Assembly: GCA_044370695.1 (NCBI GenBank)
Contig: JBILVB010000222.1
Span: 1 to 5,220, forward strand
Reading direction: 5' to 3'
DNA from: JBEIFW01 sp044370695
GTDB taxonomy: Bacteria > Actinomycetota > Acidimicrobiia > Acidimicrobiales > Ilumatobacteraceae
Length of the DNA stretch: 5,220 nt
How positions within the stretch are numbered: position 1 is the first letter of the stretch; the number at the start of each line of letters is the position of its first letter. Positions 1 through 4,745 of the stretch are shown here, one piece after another. A program made the translations under genes and the position numbers. The notes below the pieces were generated by a model that worked only from the letters and a program-made list of their open reading frames with translations, had not been told where the DNA came from and did not search any database.

Positions 1-332
1 GGGACCGATTCCCCGGTGACGAAGTCGCTCACGAAGAACGGGCCGCCGATCACCGACGGATCCAGGCAGGCACCGTGGATGAACGGGGTGATCACCCCGT
101 TGGCCTGGGCCAGGGTGCGGACTTCGGCTTCGGCGCCGAGGTCGATGAGCTGGATGTCGGCGGTGGGCAGGATCGTCGCAGCGAGCCGCCGCGTCACCCC
201 GTCCGCCGTGGCGTCGAACCCGATGTTGGTGCGCCGGGCCCCGGCCGAGGACTGGTCGAGGCCGGCGACGGTGACCGTCGTGCCCCACCGTTCCCCCAGC
301 CAACGGGCCAGACCGTCGGCGAGCGCGCTCAT
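1..332 (-). CDS. Phosphotransferase family protein (APH/choline-kinase fold), N-terminal part only
   Basis: The visible 110 residues start MSALADGLARWLGERWG and run off the left edge, so the C-terminal lobe with the catalytic HxD and metal-binding Asp is not in view. The stretch resembles the N-lobe of aminoglycoside-phosphotransferase-like proteins: a glycine/serine-rich loop at residues 29-40 (SSAGARRTNIGF), a helix around 66-78 with acidic residues (AEAEVRTLAQANG), then a P-F-I strand and GGPFFVSDFVTGE at 96-108, the usual hinge ending. The beta-3 strand reads RRLAATILP, where relatives usually have a basic residue (VLRR). The start ATG overlaps the stop of the upstream DUF6285 gene as ATGA and is preceded by a GGAG six bases upstream, so this start is well supported. 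Such proteins commonly sit beside DUF6285 and acyl-CoA dehydrogenase genes. The substrate is unknown; the family call is firm, the function is not. Confidence 0.8.
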   Translation of the reverse strand, partial: MSALADGLARWLGERWGTTVTVAGLDQSSAGARRTNIGFDATADGVTRRLAATILPTADIQLIDLGAEAEVRTLAQANGVITPFIHGACLDPSVIGGPFFVSDFVTGESV

Positions 333-697
333 CCCCGGCTCCAGTCGTCGTGTCCGGGCTTCGCGATCGCCAGATCCGCCCGGGTGGTGGCGACGAGCGC
401 GGCGTGGACCGCTCGGTCGGTGTCGGCGTCGAACGGGGTGGGGTCACCGAGCCGAGCGGCGAGCGCGGCGCGCAGCTCGACCAGGGTGCCCTCCCGGCCG
501 AGCAGCGCGGCGAGCCGTTCGGATTCAGCGGCGTCGGCGGCCGGGCCGAGCCGCACCTCACGCTCGAGGATCCGGGCGAGGTTTCCGGCGACGCGAACCT
601 TGTGCTGCAACGGTCCGCCGACGGCGTCGAGGACCTCGTCGTCGAGCAGGTCGGCGATGTCGGCGAGCAGTTCGGCGGCGGTGGGGCGGTACTGCAT
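329..697 (-). CDS. DUF6285 domain-containing protein
   Basis: The product is a 122-residue, mostly helical soluble protein of unknown function. The start MQYRPTAAELLADIADLL matches the family's typical RPTAAELL opening. The middle has a VRVAGNLARILEREV helix (residues 35-48) and the end an ATTRADLAIAKPG segment (103-115), corresponding to the usual C-terminal KLAVANP-like motif. I see no signal peptide, membrane segment or catalytic motif. The ATG lies 2 bases after the stop of the Ddn-family gene, and the gene's own TGA overlaps the phosphotransferase ATG by 4 bases, so the three are almost certainly co-transcribed and coupled. From general knowledge, DUF6285 genes are usually next to a phosphotransferase of the type found here, which suggests the two proteins act together; the activity is not known. 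Family assignment rests on motif recall, not a search. Confidence 0.82.
   Translation of the reverse strand: MQYRPTAAELLADIADLLDDEVLDAVGGPLQHKVRVAGNLARILEREVRLGPAADAAESERLAALLGREGTLVELRAALAARLGDPTPFDADTDRAVHAALVATTRADLAIAKPGHDDWSRG
339..342 (-). promoter_or_regulatory. Shine-Dalgarno GGAG for the phosphotransferase gene
   Basis: On the minus strand GGAG is followed by six bases (CCGGGG) and then the ATG that overlaps the DUF6285 stop codon. It decides the phosphotransferase start and indicates translational coupling inside the operon. This contrasts with the first genes of the transcription units here, which show no such motif at this spacing. Confidence 0.6.
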
Positions 698-699
698 CG

Positions 700-1134
700 T
701 CAGCCCCGGCGGCGCAGCCGCACGACGGGGATGGCCCGGTCGGTCTTGGCCTGGTACTCGTCGTACGCCGGCCACACGGCGGCCATGGCCGGCCACAGTC
801 GGGCGCGGTCGTCGGCGCCGACGGTCTCGGCCTGGGCGTCGAACACGTCGGCGCCCACCTGCACCCGCACGGCCGGGTGGGCGGCGAGGTTTTCGTACCA
901 CAGCGGGTTGCTCGGCGCTCCGCCCTTGGAGGCGACCACGACGTAGTCGTCGCCGTCGCGGCCGTAGATGAGCACCTGGCGTCGCCACTGGCCCGAACGG
1001 CGGCCCAGCGTGTCGAGCACCAGGCACGGCACCCCGCGCCACAGGTGGCCGTCCTCGCCGGCGGACTCCACGTACCGCTGGGCGTGCTCGGCGACCCAGT
1101 CGAGGGCGGACGGAACGGGTTCGGCGTCGCTCAT
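700..1134 (-). CDS. Ddn-family deazaflavin (F420)-dependent nitroreductase/oxidoreductase
   Basis: This 144-residue protein has the hallmarks of the Ddn/F420 split-barrel family. HLWRGVPCLVLDTLGRRSG at residues 30-48 holds the TTGRKSG-like turn. VVVASKGGAPSNPLWYENL at 66-84 holds the SKGG phosphate-binding loop (S69, K70) expected to contact coenzyme F420. The conserved NLAAHP follows. The C-terminus has the family's AVWPAYDEYQAKT segment (119-131). Members are cytoplasmic or membrane-associated enzymes that use reduced F420 to reduce quinones, nitro compounds or other electrophiles; the substrate here cannot be read. It appears to be the first gene of a minus-strand operon with DUF6285 (2-base gap) and the phosphotransferase. 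The ATG at 1134 is chosen because the homology begins there (WVAEHAQRYVE follows) and a TACGGT hexamer lies 7 bases upstream. A longer open frame upstream crosses smpB and is not used. Confidence 0.92.
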   Translation of the reverse strand: MSDAEPVPSALDWVAEHAQRYVESAGEDGHLWRGVPCLVLDTLGRRSGQWRRQVLIYGRDGDDYVVVASKGGAPSNPLWYENLAAHPAVRVQVGADVFDAQAETVGADDRARLWPAMAAVWPAYDEYQAKTDRAIPVVRLRRRG

Positions 1135-1141
1135 GGCCGGC

Positions 1142-1147
1142 ACCGTA
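1142..1147 (-). promoter_or_regulatory. Putative -10 element TACGGT of the Ddn operon (leaderless)
   Basis: Read on the minus strand, TACGGT fits the actinobacterial TANNNT -10 pattern and is followed by 7 bases (GCCGGCC) and the ATG at 1134. Transcription would start at or next to the A of the start codon. No -35 is evident. It lies in the 47-bp gap after smpB. Confidence 0.45.
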
Positions 1148-1181
1148 CGCGTCCGACCGCCCCGGCTCCACGCCCGTGTGT

Positions 1182-1676
1182 TCAGTCCCGGCCCTTGCGC
1201 TGTCGGCCGATCGCCCGGGCGGCCTCGGCCTTCGCGTCGCGTTCGGCGATGGCCTGGCGCTTGTCGGCCTTCTGGCGACCCCGGGCCACCCCGAGCAGCA
1301 CCTTGGCCCGACCCTCCGTGAAGTAGATCGACAGCGGGATCAGCGTGACGCGCTCGGTGGCGATCCGGGCGCCGAGGCGCTCGATCTCGTGGGCGTGGAG
1401 GAGCAACTTGCGGCGCCGGACCGGGTCGTGGGCGCCCCAGCCGTGCGCGCGGGCGTAGGGCGCGATGTGGATACCGAACAGCCAGCACTCACCCCGGTCC
1501 ATGGCGGCGTAGGCGTCGGCGACCTGCACCTGCCCCTCCCGCAGGCTCTTCACCTCCGAGCCGCGCAGCACGATCCCGGCCTCGATCTCGTCGAGGATCG
1601 TGTAGTCGTGGCGGGCCCGGCGGTTCGTCGCCACGACGTGGCGGCCGTCGCCGGCCCGCGTGCCGGAGCGAGCCAT
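1182..1676 (-). CDS. smpB: SsrA-binding protein SmpB
   Basis: SmpB binds tmRNA (SsrA) and delivers it to stalled ribosomes, where trans-translation rescues the ribosome and tags the nascent peptide. The 164 residues include the diagnostic motifs in order: ATNRRARHDYTI (16-27), EAGIVLRGSEVKSLREG (32-48), ADAYA (53-57), the RRRKLLLHAHEI segment (87-98), TLIPLSIYFTEGRAKVLLGVARG (111-133) and DKR (138-140). These are followed by the basic C-terminal tail (about 141-164, ending GRQRKGRD) that enters the decoding centre. Length is normal for the family. The ATG at 1676 gives the usual short basic N-terminus; a longer frame upstream crosses the mec gene on the other strand. The gene is divergent from mec over 33 bp. 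The tmRNA gene itself is not in this window. Very high confidence. Confidence 0.98.
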   Translation of the reverse strand: MARSGTRAGDGRHVVATNRRARHDYTILDEIEAGIVLRGSEVKSLREGQVQVADAYAAMDRGECWLFGIHIAPYARAHGWGAHDPVRRRKLLLHAHEIERLGARIATERVTLIPLSIYFTEGRAKVLLGVARGRQKADKRQAIAERDAKAEAARAIGRQRKGRD

Positions 1677-1686
1677 GGGGTCGCCG

Positions 1687-1692
1687 AGGCTA
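1687..1692 (-). promoter_or_regulatory. Putative -10 element TAGCCT of smpB
   Basis: On the minus strand TAGCCT (TANNNT) ends 10 bases before the smpB ATG at 1676, leaving a leader of a few bases at most. It overlaps one arm of the TACCGGTA palindrome at 1691-1698 that separates it from the opposing mec -10. No -35 is visible. Confidence 0.35.
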
Positions 1693-1696
1693 CCGG

Positions 1697-1702
1697 TAAC
1701 GT
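1697..1702 (+). promoter_or_regulatory. Putative -10 element TAACGT of mec (leaderless)
   Basis: TAACGT fits TANNNT and is followed by 7 bases (CTGGGCC) and the ATG at 1710, so the transcript could begin at the start codon. There is no Shine-Dalgarno motif in the intergenic gap. The matching -35 region would lie at the 5' end of the divergent smpB gene. Confidence 0.45.
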
Positions 1703-1709
1703 CTGGGCC

Positions 1710-2114
1710 ATGTTGCGGCTGCGGGGCGCGAGCTACGCCGAGATGGTCGGGCTGGCCCTCGACGGGCTGCCCGAGGAGGTGTGCGGTCTGCTCGTCGGCG
1801 ATCCCGACCGGGCGGTGGTCGAGCAGTTCCACCCGTGCCGCAACGTGGCGGCGTCGTCGCGGGTCTACAGCCTCGATCCCGGCGAGCACCTGCGCATCGA
1901 GCGGGCCGCCGAGCGGCAGGGGCTCGAGGTGATCGGGGTGATGCACAGCCACACCCACACCGATGCCTACCCCAGTCCGACCGACGTGGCCCAGGCGCCG
2001 GACCCGTCCTGGCACTACGTGATCGTGTCCCTGCGTGACGACGCGCCGGTGCTGCGCAGCTACCGGATCGTGGACGAGGCGATCCGGGAGGAACCGGTCA
2101 CCGTGCTTCGGTGA
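1710..2114 (+). CDS. mec: Mec-type JAMM/MPN metalloprotease (CysO-cysteine isopeptidase)
   Basis: This 134-residue zinc-dependent isopeptidase belongs to the Mov34/MPN/PAD-1 family. The full JAMM signature is present: a catalytic Glu in PEEVCGLLVG (E23), and HSHTHTDAYPSPTD at 79-92 giving H79-x-H81-x7-S89-x2-D92. The surrounding sequence, including the YPSPTDV segment, WHYVIVSLRD (101-110) and LRSYRIVDEAIREEPV (115-130), closely matches my memory of Mycobacterium tuberculosis Mec. That enzyme releases cysteine from the C-terminus of the sulfur-carrier protein CysO in the CysM/CysO cysteine pathway. Length matches single-domain Mec proteins. The start at 1710 puts the homology at residue 1; an in-frame longer reading extends back over smpB and is rejected. 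In mycobacteria cysO and cysM follow mec directly, but here the next gene is a STAS-like protein, so the partner must be elsewhere if the pathway operates. Confidence 0.93.
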   Translation: MLRLRGASYAEMVGLALDGLPEEVCGLLVGDPDRAVVEQFHPCRNVAASSRVYSLDPGEHLRIERAAERQGLEVIGVMHSHTHTDAYPSPTDVAQAPDPSWHYVIVSLRDDAPVLRSYRIVDEAIREEPVTVLR

Positions 2115-2151
2115 TCCGACGGCTGCGGTTGCCGACCACCAGGCGTAGCGA

Positions 2152-2184
2152 TCGTCATCGAATCGTCAAGTTCTCGTCACCGCG
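2152..2184 (+). repeat. Three tandem 11-bp units each beginning TCGTCA; candidate activator site
   Basis: Units at 2152-2162, 2163-2173 and 2174-2184 read TCGTCATCGAA, TCGTCAAGTTC and TCGTCACCGCG. The first six bases are identical and the spacing is exactly 11 bp. One-turn direct repeats of this kind are the binding format of OmpR/PhoB-family response regulators; actinobacterial PhoP boxes are 11-bp direct repeats containing a GTTCA or TCA core. The array ends about 17 bases before the A---T hexamer at 2202-2207, a sensible place for an activator. No AT-rich -35 is present. The repeat pattern is seen directly; the regulator is inference. Confidence 0.45.
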
Positions 2185-2201
2185 GGCGCGCACTCGGTGC
2201 C

Positions 2202-2207
2202 GATGCT
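2202..2207 (+). promoter_or_regulatory. Weak putative -10 element GATGCT of the STAS-like gene
   Basis: GATGCT keeps the A at position 2 and T at position 6 of TANNNT and ends six bases before the GTG start at 2214. It lies downstream of the 11-bp repeats. Apart from these two elements I see nothing else in the 99-bp gap 2115-2213, including no convincing terminator for mec. Confidence 0.3.
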
Positions 2208-2213
2208 GGCGCC

Positions 2214-2498
2214 GTGACCAGTGTTCGACTGCGCAGCGGAGGCCCGGCGCTCGTCGCCGACCCGTCGTTCGTGTTGGAGATCGTGGGTGCTGGCCGGGCG
2301 ATCCGGCTCCGGCCGGTCGGCTGCATCGACCTCCCCGGCGCCCGCAGCCTGCTCGAGGCGCTCGAGGCCGCCCGAGGCGGCTGGAATGCTGCGCTCGTCG
2401 CCATCGACCTCGACGGGGTGACGGGTGTGACCGGCGAGGCCGAGGCGCTCCTCGTGGCCAACCACGTCCCGCTCGACGGTCGGCTCAACGCGGCCTGA
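2214..2498 (+). CDS. Small STAS-like protein (possible anti-sigma-factor-antagonist fold)
   Basis: This 94-residue protein is not confidently recognised. Third positions in this frame are almost entirely G or C, as in neighbouring genes, which argues that it is real. Residues about 34-76 follow the rhythm of a STAS domain: a VGCIDLPGARSLLEALEAA segment like the GELDL-helix of antagonists, then AALVAIDLDGVTGVTGEAEALL like the VVDLSGVTFLDSSG strand and helix. The serine normally phosphorylated in the DSSG motif is absent; a threonine and a glutamate lie in that region (VTGE), so a classical phospho-switch is doubtful. The start is a GTG; no Shine-Dalgarno motif is obvious. The last 14 bp overlap the end of comB on the opposite strand. 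Expression may be controlled through the repeats upstream. If the STAS reading fails, it is simply a hypothetical protein. Confidence 0.6.
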   Translation: MTSVRLRSGGPALVADPSFVLEIVGAGRAIRLRPVGCIDLPGARSLLEALEAARGGWNAALVAIDLDGVTGVTGEAEALLVANHVPLDGRLNAA

Positions 2499-3204
2499 AC
2501 GCCCCGTCACGCCACTCGGGTACCACCTCGGACACGTCGAGGGCCCCGGCCCAGCGCAGGTCGTCGGCGCCACCGCGGGCCGTGAGCTCCCGGGCGGAGG
2601 CCGTGTCGGCGATGGCATCCCGGATGCGGAACCGCTCCCAGGCGAACGCGGCCCTGGCCACACCGGCCTCGGGCGAACACCGGGGCCCGGAGATCGAACC
2701 GGACGGGTCGAGCGCAGCGAGGACTGCGCCGGCGCCGAGCAGGTCTTCGGCGCAGGGGCGCAGCGACCCGTCGGGCCAGCGCTCACCGGCCGCGACGACG
2801 GCCACGGGGCCGGAACGGGCGATCGCACGCGCCGCCGTCGCGACGGCGGTCGCGTTGCGTAGCGAGCCGGCGAGCACGGCGGACCCGAGCGCGACCGCTG
2901 CGCACGCGACCCGGGCCCCGTTGGTCGACGACAAGGCGCACCGCCGGCCGTGCAACAGCGGGGGCAGGACCGCGGGCGACAGCGGGAGTGCGTCCCCCGG
3001 GGCCTCGCCGTCGGGCTCGACGGGTACCACGCTCGCCCCACGGGTGACGGCGATCTCGACGGTGGTGGTGAAGCGCAGGACGTCGATCACGACCACCACG
3101 CCGGCACCGGGGCCGATGGCAGCGAGGCCGGGCAGCCCCCAGTCGAATCGGTAGGCGAACCCATCCTGGCTCGACCACGGGGGAGTGAGGGCCCCCGCCG
3201 TCAC
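2485..3204 (-). CDS. comB: ComB-family 2-phosphosulfolactate phosphatase
   Basis: The 239-residue product matches the ComB family, Mg2+-dependent phosphatases that convert 2-phosphosulfolactate to sulfolactate; in methanogens this is the second step of coenzyme M synthesis. Visible motifs are VVVVIDVLRFTTTVEIAVTRGA (36-57, the conserved IDVLR-TT strand), ALSSTNGARVACAA (90-103), VLAGSLRNATAVA (110-122) and VVAAGERWPDGSLRPCAED (136-154) followed by LLGAGAVL. The N-terminal FAYRFDWGLPGLAAI segment is typical of actinobacterial members. I chose the GTG at 3204 because it overlaps the upstream nitroreductase TGA as GTGA; a second GTG one codon earlier is equally possible, and longer readings cross the nitroreductase gene. 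No ComA or ComC homologue is in view, so the natural substrate may differ from that of methanogens. The 3' end overlaps the convergent STAS-like gene by 14 bp. Confidence 0.88.
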   Translation of the reverse strand: MTAGALTPPWSSQDGFAYRFDWGLPGLAAIGPGAGVVVVIDVLRFTTTVEIAVTRGASVVPVEPDGEAPGDALPLSPAVLPPLLHGRRCALSSTNGARVACAAVALGSAVLAGSLRNATAVATAARAIARSGPVAVVAAGERWPDGSLRPCAEDLLGAGAVLAALDPSGSISGPRCSPEAGVARAAFAWERFRIRDAIADTASARELTARGGADDLRWAGALDVSEVVPEWRDGAFRPR

Positions 3205-3839
3205 CACCGGTCCCAATGGACGATGTCGTCCATCGGGAGGCGCTTGGCCGGCTTGAACTCGGTGCCGATCGTGTACGCGATCGGGAACAGCCCGCCCTGG
3301 GTGTACCGATCGAACGGGATGCCGAGCAGATCGGCCGCCTCCCGCTCGCTCGGCAGGTGCAAGGTGGTCCACGCCGATCCGAGGCCGCGCTCGCGCAGCG
3401 CGAGCATGAAGCTCCACACCGCCGGCAGCAACGAACCCCAGGCGCTCGCCCCCTGGAACACCCCGGCGTTGTCGAGGCGACCCTCGATGATCGGGATCAT
3501 CAACACCGGGACCCGCTCCCAGTTGTCCGACAGGTAGTCGGCCGAGGACCGGACCCGGTCACGCTGCTCGGCACGCAGGTCGCCCTCGGGGTACACGCGG
3601 GAGTACTTCTTGTAGTCCTCGAAGTTCTTCCGGTAGAGGTCGCCGAGCGCTTTCTTCGTGTCGTGATCCTCGACGAACATCCAGTGCCAGCCCTGGCTGT
3701 TCGACCCGGTCGGCGCCTGGAGGGCGATCTCGAGCGCCTCCAGGACGACGGACCGCTCGACGGGCCGTTCCAGGTCGAGCCGCTTGCGGACGCTGCGGGT
3801 GGTGGTCAGGACCTCGTCGGCGGTGAGCCCCAGCTTCAT
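3201..3839 (-). CDS. Nitroreductase family protein (FMN-dependent oxidoreductase)
   Basis: This 212-residue protein has the nitroreductase fold. TTRSVRKRLD at 13-22 is the FMN-phosphate-binding R-S-x-R start. ALQAPTGSNSQGWHW at 39-53 is the second flavin-contacting loop. GLGSAWTTLHLP around 151-162 and the LGIPFDRYTQGGLFPIAYTIG segment close the flavin site. The C-terminus KPAKRLPMDDIVHWDRW is characteristic of a group common in actinobacteria. Such enzymes are homodimeric NAD(P)H oxidoreductases acting on nitro compounds, quinones or similar acceptors; the substrate cannot be read here. It is the first gene of a two-gene unit with comB, which starts within its stop codon. A GC-rich hairpin and a GAAGCT hexamer six bases before the ATG separate it from the kinase gene upstream, suggesting its own transcription start. 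Confidence 0.92.
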   Translation of the reverse strand: MKLGLTADEVLTTTRSVRKRLDLERPVERSVVLEALEIALQAPTGSNSQGWHWMFVEDHDTKKALGDLYRKNFEDYKKYSRVYPEGDLRAEQRDRVRSSADYLSDNWERVPVLMIPIIEGRLDNAGVFQGASAWGSLLPAVWSFMLALRERGLGSAWTTLHLPSEREAADLLGIPFDRYTQGGLFPIAYTIGTEFKPAKRLPMDDIVHWDRW

Positions 3840-3845
3840 GGGCGC

Positions 3846-3851
3846 AGCTTC
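3846..3851 (-). promoter_or_regulatory. Weak putative -10 element GAAGCT of the nitroreductase-comB unit
   Basis: On the minus strand GAAGCT keeps the A---T of the -10 consensus and ends six bases (GCGCCC) before the ATG at 3839. It lies directly after the hairpin at 3854-3871. The match is weak and no Shine-Dalgarno motif is present. Confidence 0.28.
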
Positions 3852-3853
3852 GC

Positions 3854-3871
3854 GCCCCGGGGCTCCGGGGC
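3854..3871 (-). terminator. GC-rich hairpin between the kinase and nitroreductase genes
   Basis: A perfect 7-bp stem (GCCCCGG pairing with CCGGGGC) closes a 4-base loop, starting 2 bases after the kinase stop codon (TAG) as transcribed on the minus strand. There is no U tract, so it would be a U-less hairpin of the kind proposed in high-GC actinobacteria. It could stop or attenuate kinase transcripts before the nitroreductase gene, or merely stabilise RNA. In such GC-rich sequence a chance stem is possible. Confidence 0.4.
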
Positions 3872-3873
3872 CG

Positions 3874-4728
3874 CTACCCGGCCAGGCGGGCCTCGAGTGC
3901 GAGCCGCGTGGGGAAGGACGGCTCGGCGCCGGCCACGCCCACGGCGAGCGCTCCGGCGGCGTTCCCGGCGCGGGCGGCCGCGTGGAGCGGGAGCCCCTCG
4001 GCGAGGTGGACGGCGAGGGCGCCGGCGAACGCGTCGCCTGCGCCGGTCGGATCCAGCACCCGGCCGACGGGGAAGGGCGCGACGGCGACGCCGTCGACCA
4101 GGGCGCCCTCGGGTCCGCAGGTCGTCACGATCGAGCGGCCGGCGAGTGGTCCGAGACCGAGCTGCTCGGCCTCCCGGCGGTTCACGATCACGACGTCGGC
4201 CAACTCGATCACCGCGTCGGCGCCGTCGGGGACCGGGGCGGGGTTGAACACCACGAGCGTGCCGTTGTCGCGGGCGATGGCGGCGGCGCGGGCCGAGGCG
4301 GCGGCCGACACCTCGCCCTGGAGCAGCAGCACGTCGGCGGCGGCGATCGCCTCGGCGGCCCGGTCGGCGTCGGCCGGGCCCACCGCACCGTTGGCCCCGG
4401 CGACGATCAGGATCGCCACGTCACCGTCGTCGGCGACCAGCGGCAGCGCCGTGCCGCTCGGGCCGGGGACCGTGGCGACGAACCGATCGTCGACCCCGTT
4501 GCGCCGCAGCACCTCGCGCAGCATCCGGCCCGCATCGTCGTCGCCGACCGCCCCGACCATCGCGACCGTGGCGCCGAGCCGCGCTGCGGCCACGGCCTGG
4601 TTGGCGCCCTTGCCGCCGGCGAAGCTGGCCAGCCCGTGGGCCCGCAGCGTCTCGTCCGGACGGGGCAGGCGGGGCAGCGTCACCGCGAGGTCGTGGTTCA
4701 GAGAGCCGAAGACCACGACCGCCGCCAT
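3874..4728 (-). CDS. Ribokinase-like PfkB-family carbohydrate kinase
   Basis: This 284-residue kinase phosphorylates a sugar (in ribokinase, ribose to ribose-5-phosphate) with ATP in the cytoplasm. Motifs in order: GSLNHDLAV at 8-16 with the substrate-binding N/D pair; GGKGANQAVAAARLGA at 38-53, the PfkB signature 1; LQGEVS with E139; NPAP at 162-165; VNRREAEQL at 182-190 (N183 and E186); and DPTGAGDAFAGALAV at 226-240, signature 2 with the catalytic base D232. Close matches to E. coli RbsK at these points favour ribokinase, but substrate choice within PfkB is hard to read. It is shorter than the usual 300-310 residues because the helix between the NxxE motif and the following ATP-site strand (IVTTCGPEGA) is almost absent. 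The gene is divergent from the crotonase gene over 29 bp; no ribose transporter or RbsD is in view. Confidence 0.9.
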   Translation of the reverse strand: MAAVVVFGSLNHDLAVTLPRLPRPDETLRAHGLASFAGGKGANQAVAAARLGATVAMVGAVGDDDAGRMLREVLRRNGVDDRFVATVPGPSGTALPLVADDGDVAILIVAGANGAVGPADADRAAEAIAAADVLLLQGEVSAAASARAAAIARDNGTLVVFNPAPVPDGADAVIELADVVIVNRREAEQLGLGPLAGRSIVTTCGPEGALVDGVAVAPFPVGRVLDPTGAGDAFAGALAVHLAEGLPLHAAARAGNAAGALAVGVAGAEPSFPTRLALEARLAG

Positions 4729-4736
4729 GGCCGCGC

Positions 4737-4742
4737 AGCGTA
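4737..4742 (-). promoter_or_regulatory. Putative -10 element TACGCT of the kinase gene (leaderless)
   Basis: On the minus strand TACGCT fits TANNNT and ends 8 bases (GCGCGGCC) before the ATG at 4728. The -35 region would fall in the first codons of the divergent crotonase gene. Confidence 0.42.
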
Positions 4743-4745
4743 CGC

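Noticed and set aside
1171..1180. Small inverted repeat CACGCCCGTG after smpB as a terminator
   Set aside because: The stem is only 3-4 bp with a very short loop and no U tract; not credible as a terminator.
1135..1181. Possible tmRNA or other RNA gene next to smpB
   Set aside because: The 47-bp gap is far too small for ssrA and has no tRNA-like acceptor or TPsiC-like end; no tRNA or rRNA signal was seen elsewhere.
16..1326. 436-residue plus-strand open frame
   Set aside because: Arginine/alanine/proline-rich low-quality translation lying antisense to the phosphotransferase, DUF6285 and Ddn genes, which have clear family motifs; typical shadow frame in high-GC DNA.
1182..2015. Longer smpB reading starting at 2015 on the minus strand
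   Set aside because: The additional upstream residues are antisense to mec and resemble no SmpB N-terminus; the ATG at 1676 gives the normal length.
1176..2114. 312-residue reading of mec starting at 1176
   Set aside because: The extension is antisense to smpB; the JAMM homology begins at the ATG at 1710.
2111..3154. 347-residue plus-strand frame opposite comB
   Set aside because: Serine/arginine/alanine-rich shadow; the minus strand carries conserved ComB motifs and GC-rich third positions.
2485..3417. 310-residue reading of comB starting at 3417
   Set aside because: The first 71 residues overlap the nitroreductase gene in another frame and do not match ComB; the GTG at 3204 overlaps the preceding stop codon neatly.
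3216..4247. 343-residue plus-strand frame opposite the nitroreductase and kinase genes
   Set aside because: Its C-terminal half is an arginine-rich run typical of antisense shadows, with no recognisable domain.
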